This document shows positions 26,445 through 38,948 of a stretch of DNA of 64,000 nt, piece by piece. The translations under genes were made by a program, and so were the position numbers. The notes beneath the pieces were generated by a model, which made no database searches, was not told the origin of the DNA, and worked only from the letters and a program-made list of their open reading frames with translations. The stretch comes from Aselliscus stoliczkanus (Eukaryota > Chordata > Mammalia > Chiroptera > Hipposideridae), in assembly GCA_033961575.1 (NCBI GenBank), contig CM066737.1, positions 97,864,709 through 97,928,708 of the forward strand. The letters are read 5' to 3'. Position 1 is the first letter of the stretch. Each line of letters starts with the position of its first letter.

Positions 26445-27959
26445 TCAACACTTTATTAAATGTTTCTAGACATATTTTCAGGAACACACAATACCTGTTC
26501 ATGAAAGGAAGTTTAAATTCCATGGCTACACCCTGTTCCCCAGCACCGCCTACCCCAAACCCACCAACTTTTATTTTTAGCTAGGTTTTGAGGAGGAAGG
26601 AAGAACATGATCCCCTAATTCTAACCTCCTTTTAAAGCAAGAAATTCCACATAGCCACAATTTTAAGGAGTTAAGAAAAAGACAAGGCATAAGCCAAATC
26701 AGGTTTAGGGTGTTTGAGATTCCAGGCCAAATTATTCTGTAGCTTCAATTAATGAATGATGTCACATGACGCCTCTTACAGGTGTATCATTTTATCCCAA
26801 AGATGAACACTCAAAAAAAAATCAATACATATATTCCTATAGACCTCTACAGTTATAAACAGCTCCAAAAATAACATTTTCAAATCTCTTTTCTGGCTTC
26901 AATTCACTGGTTATCTAACAATCACTGTTTCCAGAATCATGCTGACATAAATCTCTATAACACTATACTCCCACCTCTACTTGGAAACACATGGCAAAGC
27001 CTAATTCTTGCCAAATGCAAAAGGGCAAATCTGCTGATGGGGGCTGCCAGTTCCAAACTTCTAGAACTACTTAAAAGGGTAGAAAATGTAAGCCGCTAGA
27101 CAAAGTGACTTGGCAGGCCTCAGGCAAGAGGGAAGGGAAAAACTCTGAGAGATACATTAGTTGAGTAAACAAAATACAGCACAAAGGCCAATAAACAGAA
27201 TCTGTTCCACTAATAGCTCAATCATTCTATAACTGCTGGTTAATTCCTTATGTGATTTACATGGAAAAGCCCAGAAGTATTACCCATATGAATTTCAGAT
27301 GATAAAAGGGAAAAGGTGTTAAAACAAAAGGTTCCTTATTCTTATAAAAATTTAAATCACAAAAGAACCATCAGAAGGCTTCACTAATATTCAGGTTTTG
27401 GTGAAAAATCATAGCACATAGTTTTACTGGAACCCCTCTCCACCCAGGAATTCCCATATTGTAATATTTTTATATATTTTCTTTGTGCTGTTGATTAATA
27501 TTAATAAATACCACTAACATTTATTGAGAACATACTGTGCACTGAATAGAAAGTAGTAGAAGTGGGATTTGAACTAAGAACTTGCCTTGTTCTAAACCTC
27601 AGAGGACTAGGTCAGTGGGACTCTTGTATAACACAGTGGCAATGTTTAATGTGACATATATTCATAAACCTTTAAGCACCTTTCCTCCTGCTGCTCCATA
27701 ACTCTGGCTACTGTGAATACAAATTCTTTAGCAATGGGGATTATTATATTTTGTCCTCAAAATACAAGGTGTCTGAAAATTCTATTTCTACTGCAATTAT
27801 TCCCTTTGAGAAGAAGATAAGCAAAGACTAGTTAATCTAAATTTGATGTCCGGTTTTTACATAGGATCATGCTGGTGATGGCCAGTACACTAAGACTCCC
27901 ACAAATATGAACAGATGTAGTTGCCCAGAAATGGATCCGGCAAACACTGGTGGGAAAAG

Positions 27960-28102
27960 CATGAACTACAGATTCAGGCAGATGTAGGTTCATTCCTTGG
28001 CTGCACCACTTACCATCCCTATGCTCTTTTGATGGTTACTAAACCTCCCTGACTCTATTTTGTCATCTGTAAAAGGGGGTCAACAATAACTGCCTTTCAC
28101 AG

Positions 28103-28137
<35 letters not shown>

Positions 28138-28205
28138 GGGATTAAATATGGTAACGTATATTCAACAGCCTTTGCACCTTGAAAACAATAAATATTAGGA
28201 GCCCT
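27960..28205 (+). repeat. MIR element with an internal TG microsatellite
   Basis: Sense MIR: GCTGCACCACTTACCATCCC, CCTCCCTGACTCTATTTTGT, CATCTGTAAAAGGGGG, with a TG run at 28104-28135 inside, then ATTAAATATGGTAACGTATA. Confidence 0.75.
28104..28135. repeat. TG microsatellite
   Basis: Sixteen TG units inside the MIR at 27960-28205. Confidence 0.95.
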
Positions 28206-28711
28206 GGTCTTCTTGGATGGATGTGTAGGTCTGACTCAGATCACATAGGAGACAAGTGTCTGGTGATCATCTTTCTTACACATTAGGTTTTTCTTGTATC
28301 AAGTTCCATCAACGAAAAGTGAGTTCTGGAGCTCTGGGGCCTGGCTTGGGGAGTTTTGTAGGAGCTTGAAATACTACTGGGAAGTCACTGCTGGAGATGA
28401 AGCATTCCTCACATCCCATCCTCAAGCAGTGGGCTTGCCAAGATCACTCTGCTTTTATTTACTCTTCCCACTATAACAGAAATGGGCATCTGGCTGTTTC
28501 TCTTTGACCTCTGCGCTCATACCTTGGAGTTTTAAGGAGTTAGCACTTCAGGTGGTCCTATTATTAGCACACTGAGAAGAAAATGATCATTGCCATTTTA
28601 TCAAGATCTCTATAGCTATCATGACAAGTGACAGGTTTGAGAGTGTCTTCCCCCGTCTGGCTCCCCGTAGTTAAATCAGGAAGAACTTTAGTCTATTATT
28701 TGATGTAATTC

Positions 28712-28818
28712 TTTTTTTTTTTTTGAGGGCAGTGTCACTGGCCCTCATATGTGGGATCCGAACCAGGGCCGCTGGCATCCCAAGCCAGCTCTTAACCACC
28801 ATACCACTTGGCCGGCCC
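28712..28818 (-). mobile_element. Short family A SINE
   Basis: Antisense copy with T tail, GAGGGCAGTGTCACTGG and GGCCGGCCC head, flanked by ATGTAATTCTT direct repeats. Confidence 0.92.
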
Positions 28819-29219
28819 TTTATGTAATTCTTGGTTTATTAAAATGCACCATCAATGAAAAGTTTTCTTGGGTTGCCTAAGAAAAGAACGAAATACCACT
28901 TTGAAAATTAACTTCATTTCTCACACTAAGCTATGTGTCTTTGAGAGAACCATACCAGAGAACAAGCTACATAGACAATTTAGTCAGGGTTTTTTGGGTT
29001 TGTGTGGAAAATTACAGGCACACGGTTGCTTAGAGGCTAATAGTAGTCTGATCTTCATTCTAAGAGCAAATTAATTTATTTTTCTTAGCTATCTATTTAG
29101 CACAAAATAATAAATGGATGTTTTTAATGTCTCTTGCCTGATACTCAATTTTATAAGTAACTAATCATGAATCAACAGTTCCATCAGTAGAACAGGAAAA
29201 TTTCTACTTCTGTTTTCCT

Positions 29220-29395
29220 ATTAGTTTCAGGTGTACAAAACAACATAGTGATTAGACGTTATATACCTCACAAAGTGATAACCCCAATAAGTCTATTACC
29301 CATCTGACACTATACATAGTTATTACAATATTATTGACTATATTCCCTATGCTGTACTTTATATCCCCATGACTATTTTTTTAATTATAGTTGAC
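29220..29395 (-). repeat. L1 3' UTR fragment
   Basis: Antisense of the common L1 3' end: TTAGTTTCAGGTGTACAAAA, CACAAAGTGATAACCCCAAT and GACTATATTCCCTATGCTGT. Confidence 0.8.
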
Positions 29396-30971
29396 TCACT
29401 TTACTTCTCATGTTGATATGAAAGGATAATTTGAAAAATTGACTTTTTCACCTAGAACTATCAAAGAAATACAATATATTTCATTCATTTTTACGTGATT
29501 AAAGCTCTACAAAGACCTTACATGTGATTGAAAATAATGTGTTATGAATGTTTCACTTGAACATGGAAAAATCTAGAAGAACGATTAGCAGACAATTAGC
29601 CAAATCGTGATCTTGGAAGAATTTAGTGTAATCCTGTTTTGTTTAAGTACAACAACAAATAATGACAGAGAACCTCACATCCTTTACACTCCTGTAGTTA
29701 CAGAAAGTAATTCACTCAACTTTTATTTAATTCAATGAGTCACTTCTAAGCCGCACTGAGTATTTAAACAGAAATTCCCTTGCATCTTTGTGAAATAGTC
29801 CCAATTCTCAAACAGCTATATTTTGTATGAAGTTTAGCTTCAGTACTGAGAATGGTACTCAGGAGATGCCAAATAACTACAGAAGTGTGGAGTAGACACA
29901 CGCATCCAGTAGCTTTCTATATAGAGTACTGTGAGACCTGTTCATGCAGAAGGTAGGAAGTCTGTTTCTGACCTATGTTAGAGTGCCTGAGGAACGTACG
30001 CTCTGTGGAAATCCAAATTATTACAGAGATTCTGGTTGCAAGAGAGACATGAGTTGTAACTATTAGCTTCTGCCTGTGATTGTCTACCACACTCCAGCAG
30101 GCACTAAAATATATACTCACACAATAGGCCAGGGCAGCATAAATCCATGGAATGACTACTTTTTGGAGCCTGCATGTGTAATATAACTTACCAGTTCTTT
30201 CATCCATAATGAAATTTGGTTATATAATATCAAGTACAAAAGAAATTCACTAAAAATCAAGACCATGTTCAGCTTCAAAGTAATGCCAACTGCTAAAGTA
30301 CAGAAGTTAAACTAAAAATCCAAGCTTCCTTGTTCACACAAATTAACTTTTTTCATAGATCCATTTTCCTAGCAGGACATTACCTTACACAGATCTGAAG
30401 TAAATATCTACATGCACCTTTAAAGAACAGTTTTATACCTTTTAAAGAAATTGGAAAAGGCAGGCTGGTATTTTTTTTTTAGCACTTTCACCACAATTTT
30501 AGGCCTATAAATTAAGTTGATGCATGAAGGTGGGAATAAATTTTTAACAGTGAAGAGATGTGGCTCTATAACTGGCCTGACACTCAAGAGTCCTAGCTGG
30601 GGTTTGCCTGTGCACACTGATTTCAGGAAGATACCTTCCACATTATTTGTGGAGGTATCCATGATGCTTTTACTCCAGGAATGTTTTATTTTGTTACTTC
30701 CTTGACTCTACTTCTCTCTCCTCCTGCAAGAGCCAGTTCAGAAAACAGAGCCAACATAAAGCCTTTCCCCACCCCTACATGGAAGGAATCTGTCCAATCT
30801 CACAGCCAAGAAACTCGATTTGTACTTTCTTATATTTCACTTTCTGTATTGTACTAAGAGTATCTTTTCTACTAGAATTCAATGTAATTTTAGGCAGGAC
30901 GGGTGCCTATTTCACCTCGACATACAGTGCTAGTTGAAGGCCTTACACAACACTTAATATTGAATAAAATA

Positions 30972-31051
30972 TTGGGCTGTCAGAAAAGTCACGATGTATT
31001 TTTCTATGTTTTTCATTGCAAAAATGCATCATGACTTTTCCGACAACCCAA
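30972..31051. mobile_element. 80-bp palindromic mariner MITE
   Basis: TTGGGCTGTCAGAAAAGTCA at the left and TGACTTTTCCGACAACCCAA at the right, flanked by TA. The 32-bp arms match at 28 positions and the element is almost all arm. It lies in a CNKSR2 intron and would fold as a hairpin in the pre-mRNA. Confidence 0.9.
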
Positions 31052-31416
31052 TATTTTCTCTCCCTTTCCACTGCTGACTTGATGTCAGGCTCACTGATCA
31101 CTTTCTCCAACAAGTATTTCTTCGTTAAGCCTCTCTCCTTCACAGGTTTTTTTATTTTTAAAATTTGTACCCACTTAGCAAATTTTCTTTAATCAGTTTC
31201 ACATTATGCAAAAATGAGTACTGATTTACTTTTATGCTGCTCTTCAGTTTTTCTTAGCCAATTTCAAGTATGTATTTTTGAGATCCTCAACAAGATCATA
31301 GATTCTCATTGGCAGGAACCATGTTTTGCTATTTCTTTGAAATCTTCCTGCCCTATCTCCTTACCCTGCACTGTTGCACTCACCCCTATTCTGTCACCCC
31401 ATGTCTCTAAACCAGG

Positions 31417-31740
31417 GGTTGGTAAACTTTGGCCTGCAGGCCAACGAGGCGCTCTGTCTGTTTCTTTAAGGACTGTGAATCAAGAATGGTTTTTACATTT
31501 TTAAGTGATCCAAAAAAATCAAAAGAAGAGTATTTTTCAAAATGTGAAAAGTGATATGAAATTCAATCCCAGTGTCCATAAATAAAGCTTGATTGGAACA
31601 TAGCCACGCCCCCTCATGTGTCTACAGCTGCTTTTGTGCTGCAACAGCAGAGTTGAGTAGTTGCGACAGAAACCTTACGGCCTGAAAGTCTGTAATATTT
31701 ACTATTTGGCTCTTTACAGAAAGTTTGCTGACTCCTGCCG
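31417..31740. mobile_element. hAT-type nonautonomous DNA transposon
   Basis: The ends are CCAGGGGTTGGTAAACTTT and the approximate complement AAAGTTTGCTGACTCCTGCC. The interior has GATTGGAACATAGCCACGCC and AGAGTTGAGTAGTTGCGACA, which I know from an abundant mammalian hAT-Charlie-related repeat. The exact subfamily is not claimed. Confidence 0.75.
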
Positions 31741-32609
31741 TAAACATTTGCCATCAGAGTAGTTTTAGGATCTGGTTATCTTCTTTAGATCTCTCTAACC
31801 TTTAGTTTTCAGATGTTTTTCAAAGTTTTGTCAGTGGTTTGTACTCTGAGATGAAACAGAAGGTTTTTAAAATTCTCCACATCAATAAACAGGCTATGCC
31901 CACTGGATACACGATTAGAACTATATTTGCATATGTATCAATCTGTGGAATTCTTTCGACTTTAGGATGTCTCAAAAATTTTCATAAAACTATTTATGCT
32001 TCCCAGCAATGATAGCAAATACTCTGGGAAATGCGAAGCCACTTCAGAATGGTGACCACAGGTTTTGTTAAGATTTTAAATCTGCATCATGACATTGTGT
32101 TTCATAAATCTGAGGTCACTACCAAGGCATGTTCCATAAGATCACAGTTACACAGTAACAGAAGTGAAGAACATAACCAAATGTGATAATTTACAGAAGG
32201 GACCATTCATCTGAGCTCTTTACATAAAGGTCACTTAAATGTCTATAAGACTACTAAACAGAATAGACTCACCACCAGGACCTAGGCTTGGGTCATTACA
32301 CAGAGCTAATTACAGACATTTTAATTTTTAAGAATTTTTTCTTCCATAGGAAATAGACTGAGGGAGACAGCAACCAACAGAAGAGAACTTCACATTAGCC
32401 ACTCCAAAATTTTGAGAGTTTATTTCCTATCTGTTTGATTTATTAAATCTTACCTGTAAGATGCTATGTTTTAGATTCAAAGCACCCAGAAGAGAAATAA
32501 CCACAAACTAACATATGTATTTTGTCTAAGTGATAGCAGTGAATCATGGTATAGGATAACAGCAAGAAAAAAACAAAGTATAACATAATTGTAAAAAATA
32601 GTACTCCTT

Positions 32610-32847
<238 letters not shown>

Positions 32848-34069
32848 TTAATTTCTTATTCTTAACTTCTCAGACGTATTTTAAGATGTCTAATAATATA
32901 TGGAATAATCCTACATAAAAGATGTATTCTTTGTTACTCTTGACACATAGAGTCTTCAACGAGCTATAATTTGCTGTAGTACAAATTGCTCCCACACCAA
33001 AGATGCTATTTTAATAGAAAAGTCTTGGGAAAAACTGTTAATATCTGTAACATAAAGGGTTATGAGATGATTAAAGCCCTGATGTTCTCTTTCTTAAGAA
33101 CAAATGCTCCTTCAGAGATATTTAAACAATATCAGATATGATTTATCTTGATAAGGGAAAAAGTTGTGGACCTTGCCTGTCAAAATAAGTTTTACAATGA
33201 AATATGAGTTTTGATGAAGCTCATTTAAATTTAATGATCCAAAGGGAAACATTTCTTAGGAGTACTTCAGAAATTTGTCTCTAAATACAAGGGTATGAAG
33301 TTTTCCAAAGATAAAATGAGCATATACAATTTTAACCTCTGTTTAGATCCTGAACATTTATTTCCATGAACAATAGTTACTTAAAAATAAATCTCAGTTT
33401 TTTTCTCTTTCAGTTTTGCTGCTATTGCCAATGTAGGGAACTGCCTGAAACAAACCATTGTTTCAATCTCCATCTTTTATCCCACCAGGTCTCTCTCCTG
33501 TGTTCATTATTCCAGCTATTTACACTGCATCAGATTAGAACATCACAAAATCTGTAAACTAATCTGATAATTTCCCATTGGTCATTATGAGCTATGATCC
33601 ATATAGTTTCTGAAATCAGAAAATAAGGGAAGAATCCACCTTCCAAAGTAGCTTGAGTAAGTTTGGAATCACTAGTGTGGCTAACATCATTAAACTGTGG
33701 AATAACCTGATTGAGGTATATTCTTAAGAAAAAGTTGTATTTGATAACTTTTTCTCCTAAGGGCTTCTTTCCCCTGTTAAGTGGAAAATGGCATTCTTTA
33801 AGGTAACGTGTATTTCATCACTTATGCCAAGAGGTGTTAACTGTGCATCAGATACTTAGAATGTCTTGAAAAAGGAGGAAAGTTGTATCTCAGACAAAAA
33901 TCACATCCATGGAAATTTAAGCTTTAATTTTAAAAAGACTTAAAGCCCAACTTCATTTGAACACAATCTACAATGTAATTATCACCTCTAGTATGTTTGG
34001 GAAGTGAAGAAGGGATTGGAGCAGAGATGGAATAAAATAAAGATCAATCAAATGAATTCAGTAGCATGG

Positions 34070-34070
<1 letters not shown>

Positions 34071-34104
<34 letters not shown>
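34071..34104. repeat. CG/CA microsatellite
   Basis: ACGCGCGCGC followed by twelve AC units; alternating purine-pyrimidine sequence suited to Z-DNA. Confidence 0.95.
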
Positions 34105-34480
34105 TCCAGAAAATGATAAACTATAAGTCAAAAAGTCAACATCATGACAAATAACCTTTTAAAAATGATTTAATCATTAGTAAAAGGTCAAAATTAAAAT
34201 CTAGTTTATAGGTCATTTGTAGTGAGAAAGGGGTTGAATTTGTACTACAAGGGAAATCTTAGCACTCTTAGAGAGATAGTCCTGGTTCTTTTTGGGTGAA
34301 AATGATGATAATACCATGAGAGGAACACTTATTTTTGAATTTTAATTCAGTATCTCATATTTACTACTTAAAAAAATATCATATTTACTACTTTAAAAAA
34401 TTTCATTTTATTAGAGCCTAAAGAATCATGAGGTCTTTCTGAGGTGAATCAGGAAACTAAAAAGAGGCCTCCTTAATTTT

Positions 34481-34627
34481 TCTTTTTTTTTTTTTAGCTG
34501 AGCCATCCTGCCACCTGTTGGCAGCTCAGTGGTAGCTCAACTCGGGCTGGGCATCGAACTGCTGTTGCTCAGAGCTCAGCTTGCACTCTTGAGCGAGCTC
34601 TTAACCAATGGAGCCCCTCAGCCGGCC
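34481..34627 (-). mobile_element. Family B SINE
   Basis: Antisense copy starting after a T run with AGCTGAGCCATCCTGCCACC and ending in CAGCCGGCCCC. A short AATTTTTC/AATTTTC repeat is the possible target duplication. Confidence 0.9.
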
Positions 34628-35019
34628 CCAAAATTTTCAGTTCAACAACATTTATTAAATGTTTGCTATATGCTGAACAATGAGCTATGTTTTTGGGGTA
34701 CAAAAATTATTGAGACATAATTCTTACCTTCAATGAGCTTTAGAATTGCTACATTTCATAAGACAATTGAAAAATTAAACTGCTTTTAGGAAGAGAAATT
34801 CTGTTCCTAAAATGAAAACTCTTTAGAAAATGTGTGGATAAATTCAGGCCACTGTGCATAGTCACCATAGGCTGAACAATACACAAATGTTGATGCACTC
34901 TCAGATGAACTTGTCCTCAAGGCCTCATCTAGAAGATGCTTGCCTATACACTTGCTGCAGTTATGATTTGGTATTTATAGGCTATTATGAACAGCAGATA
35001 TATATGTATTAAATGAGTC

Positions 35020-35240
35020 TAAAAATATTGATTCAGAACCTATATCGGTCAGGTACTGTTCTAGGCATGAGGAGACACGTAAATAAAACAAAATGTCTGC
35101 CTTCATGATACCTATATTAGGAGGGAGAGAGACAGTAAGCAGGGATACAAATAAACATATGTCAAGCAGTGGCAAGTGTATTTTTTTAAAAAAAGCAAGG
35201 TATAAAATTAGGATGTCAAAGTGCCTTGGATGCGGGGGGA
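35020..35240 (-). repeat. L2 LINE 3' fragment
   Basis: GGTACTGTTCTAGGCATGAG, TGTCTGCCTTCATGATACCT and GGGAGAGAGACAGTAAGCAG fit the antisense L2 3' end. Confidence 0.6.
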
Positions 35241-35244
35241 GCCT

Positions 35245-35369
35245 GTTTTAAGATAAGGTGGTAAGGGGTACAAGTACTGAATTTAGAATCTTTTCAAACA
35301 CGTTGATGGGGAAGTTCCTTACTATTAAGTCTAAATTCAGTACTTACCATACCACCAATTCTTTAAAAC
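35245..35369. repeat. Imperfect inverted repeat with arms of about 40 bp
   Basis: Left arm 35245-35287 (GTTTTAAG to AGTACTGAATTTAGA) matches the complement of 35330-35369 with a few changes and a small gap. The spacer is about 42 bases. Confidence 0.85.
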
Positions 35370-36039
35370 AAGAATAGGTATGGGGATATTGGGCCTACAG
35401 TGAACAATCCAATGAGGGTGTCAATAACTGACACAGAATAATGTATTGAGAGGGAAAAAGAGGAGTAAGAACAATGGGAGAAATGTGCACATAATAATTA
35501 CTAAATAGAAGTTATTGAGCCTTCACAATTACTAGGACATATGTGCTGAAATGATAAGGAATACATAGGCCAAATGAATTCAGGAAATACATTTCAGAAT
35601 ACTTGAGAAACATGATGTTTTGTTTTCTTCCCACAGATTTCACAAACCGGAGAATTTTTTTTTTAATGTTTCAATACTCGTTTCTGAGGAGGGAACAGAT
35701 GGATGGTGGTGGGGTGCTCAAAAGTGATTTTGCAAATTAACTCACAAACTTACAGCTGCTAAAAATAGAAGGTGAGATTTTAATGTTCTATATGAATATG
35801 TATTCACATATACATATATTTGGGTATATGTATGCATATGGGCACATGTGTATGTATGAGTGTGTGTGTATATATATGTAGATATATACGTGTAGATATA
35901 CACACACAGATTTTATAGAAGAAAATTACATTTAAGGATCACTTTTTCATTCCAATTACTAGATCCTGTCAAAACTAGGACTATATATTTTCAATACATA
36001 TGATAATGCTTTAGAAATTATAAAATAACCAGATAAAGC

Positions 36040-36084
36040 ATATATTTATAATAATTAACATAATTAAAATTATTATAAATATAT
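36040..36084. repeat. Perfect 17-bp AT-only inverted repeat
   Basis: ATATATTTATAATAATT at 36040-36056 and its exact complement at 36068-36084, separated by 11 bases. Confidence 0.95.
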
Positions 36085-37128
36085 CATCTCTTGAAGACTT
36101 AGGTACATGCCTTTAGAAGGTTACATAGAGAATGCACCAACACCCCGGTCACCTTGTTGTTAGGTAGCAAACAAGTTACTGAACAAAGTTGTTGGAGGGT
36201 GTCTCTCCCCATCACTAATACTCTGTGAATATTTCCAGCATTGACTCTCCCCATTTCTATTAACACATACATTTTTGAAAACTTATTAAAAGTAGACATC
36301 AGGGGTATATTTATAAAAAAAGAAAATGGAAAGCAAAACAATAGAAGTCCATTACACTTAAGTTTTAAAAAAGGTTCAGTATTTCAGAACAATTTAATTC
36401 TGAAGGTTGTAGTCCACCATGGCAAGGCTTACATAAAACAGTGCTCTTAAATGTATGATGTGGAGATGATATATTTGATCAGATTCATTTTTTTCCTCTT
36501 TGACCCATTGCTTACAAAAAATAACAAAATGAAACCCATGGGTTTGGTTTGGCTTCTGTGTATCCTGAACCAGATCCATCCATAGGAGTATTAGGGAAGG
36601 GCAGTGACAGCACACACTTCTGACGTTACTGCTAACACAGGGAAGCGAATGTAGACAAAGCATGGCTTTATAGTGCATAAAAATGCAGTTTTGAACAGGC
36701 CATTTTCTAAGCCTAAGAAAACCCTGATTAGCATGTATCATGAATGATTACATTAATTTTTAGATGGAGGTGACTGTGTTCTAATGCATTCATCTTGTAA
36801 GATAGGATATGCTCATATATACCATTTATTTGCAGTCTGGTCATGACATGAGTCCTTTACGTTTATTGAGCTCAACATGTGGTAAAATGGATAGTGAATA
36901 ACTGGAAGAGTAGAATATAATATTAAAACACAAAATAGAGTAACAGAGCCTGTCACCCCATGTCACATGAATAAACACTTTCCATTTTGAAAACAAGGAG
37001 AAAAATCTCTCCAAATTATGATTGCCTAGTTTGAAATTTCAAGAATGGTAAATAAACATATTAATCAAGAAAATATTGTGGAAACTACATGAAAGGCTCA
37101 GTTCCATTATTAATAATAAAAGATTTTG

Positions 37129-37228
37129 GGCCAGCCAAGTGGCGTGGTGGTTAAGCGCTGGCTTAGGAAGCCAGCGGCCCTTGTTTGGGTCCCACATATG
37201 AGGGCCAGTGACACTGCACTCAAAAAAA
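37129..37228 (+). mobile_element. Short family A SINE
   Basis: Sense copy from GGGCCAGCCAAGTGGCGTGG to GACACTGCACTCAAAA, flanked by AATAATAAAAGATTTT and AATAATGGAAGATTTT (slightly diverged target duplication). Confidence 0.9.
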
Positions 37229-37412
37229 AATAATGGAAGATTTTATCAGTTGTTCTCAACATCTTTCATTGCCATTTCCTTGTATTCATATCCTTGCTTC
37301 GGAAAAACCATGCCTGTACTCCCAAGTGTCGAAGAACAAGGTCACATAAATGTTTATTTAGTGTGTTCAAACACATTTATGAAGCTGCACAATTTTGTGC
37401 TTAAAAATATTT

Positions 37413-37510
37413 GGGGGCCAGCCAAGTGGCGCGGCGGTTGGGTGCTGGTTTGGGAAGCCAGCGGCCCCGGTTTGGGTCCCATGTGTGAGGGCCAGTGACA
37501 TTGCCCTCAA
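37413..37510 (+). mobile_element. Short family A SINE
   Basis: Sense copy with GGCCAGCCAAGTGGCGCGGC head and GACATTGCCCTC end, flanked by AAAAATATTTGG repeats. It lies about 180 bp from the copy at 37129-37228 in the same orientation; its own target duplication shows an independent insertion. Confidence 0.9.
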
Positions 37511-37630
37511 AAAAAAAATATTTGGATACCAATTTTTTTTTTAGAGACACACAAATATAAATCAGGTAAGAGCCCAAATGAATACATATTGCTAGCAAAC
37601 ATTTTAAGCATTTATAATTTAGTAGGCCTT

Positions 37631-37815
37631 TGTATGTGTTTTTTTGCTCCTCACAAAAGTCCTATGGGTGAAAATGGTTATTATCTCCATTTTTAAAAAG
37701 AGTTAATACCAGACATACAGAGGTCAAGTTCTATGTCCAAGGTCTCACAGCTAGTAAGAAGGAGAGCTGAGAGTTGGACAGTCCGGTTCCAAGTCCATGC
37801 TCTTGACCACTATAT
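37631..37815 (-). repeat. MIR element
   Basis: Antisense MIR: GGTTATTATCTCCATTTTTA, GTCTCACAGCTAGTAAGAAG and CCATGCTCTTGACCAC. Confidence 0.75.
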
Positions 37816-37838
37816 ATAACTTCCCTGCCAGCAGGATG

Positions 37839-37840
<2 letters not shown>

Positions 37841-37877
<37 letters not shown>
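37841..37877. repeat. TA microsatellite
   Basis: Eighteen TA units in a row. Confidence 0.97.
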
Positions 37878-37881
<4 letters not shown>

Positions 37882-38520
37882 TGCCTGCTGAAGACCCATA
37901 AAGAAGAAAATTTTGCATCTTCAATCCAATTTGTATGACTCGAGAAAAGGGGGAAAGGGAAGGAACAGAAAAGGAAGGATCAAACTCATAAAAGCTAAAG
38001 TGGAAACACAAAGCAGAAAGTTGTAGATGATAGAAAAATATACACATATTTTCCCAGAGTCATCAACTAACCATGCAGACATCTAATCACTTGCCTATAC
38101 AATTCTGTCCAGTGACAGCAGAAAAGTGAGAGAAAGAAATACTAACTTTGCTTAGGCCTGAACTACTGAGATGGATGTTCTGTCATAAATATTCAGCACT
38201 AGGAAAAGTCAGCTTTTTTTTGCGGGTATCTTTTTTCCCCCACCTGGGAATAAATTTGAAGACATATTCTTGAAATGGTATTAAAATTTTTTCTTTTTGC
38301 CTACATATGGATTCTGGTTCATTTTTGGTAAACTTAACAGTCAATGAGTTTATTTTGACTTTTTAAATGCTGTTCTTTAAAATTAGGTATGGTTACATTT
38401 TATTTTAAACTGATTGATCTAGAAACTTCAGTGATATGATTCTCTAAGCATTAATGTGGAAAACTTAGAATTCTAAGCCTTACTGACTTTCTAAGTTCTT
38501 AGAAATTTAAGTGCACTTTA

Positions 38521-38616
<96 letters not shown>

Positions 38617-38874
38617 TTATTTCATTTCAAATTGAGAAATAATTTAGAACCAAATCATTTTTATGGGTAAAATTACCTCAACATCTAAAGCATCCCATAT
38701 GTAACGCTTCTGCCATAATGGCAGAAATCAGTAAAAACTTCAATTTTCTGCCAAGGAAATGCTTTCTTATTACCTCAATTTGAAAGCATTAGACAAGCAA
38801 CCTATAATTTGAAAGCCAGAAATTTTTGAAAAAGCCTTCCCTTCTCTCCCTCTCCCCAAATAAAATCAACTTAC

Positions 38875-38948
38875 TATTTCTTGCGGCATTCACTGGCTCT
38901 ATCAATTTTGAATTCAGGCAGACTGATGAATCCTTCTGCTTTTTCATC
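38875..38948 (-). CDS. CNKSR2: CNKSR2 coding exon, 74 bp, middle of the PH domain
   Basis: The exon encodes DEKAEGFISLPEFKIDRASE followed by CRKK and the first two bases of a Tyr codon. It starts in phase 0 directly after the INEE of the previous exon, giving INEEDEKAEG. The acceptor is GCCTCTTTAG and the donor GTAAGTTG. The GFISLPEFKI stretch corresponds to PH-domain beta strands 4 and 5. The following intron is only 281 bp (38594-38874), the shortest in the window, and contains no recognisable repeat. Confidence 0.95.
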
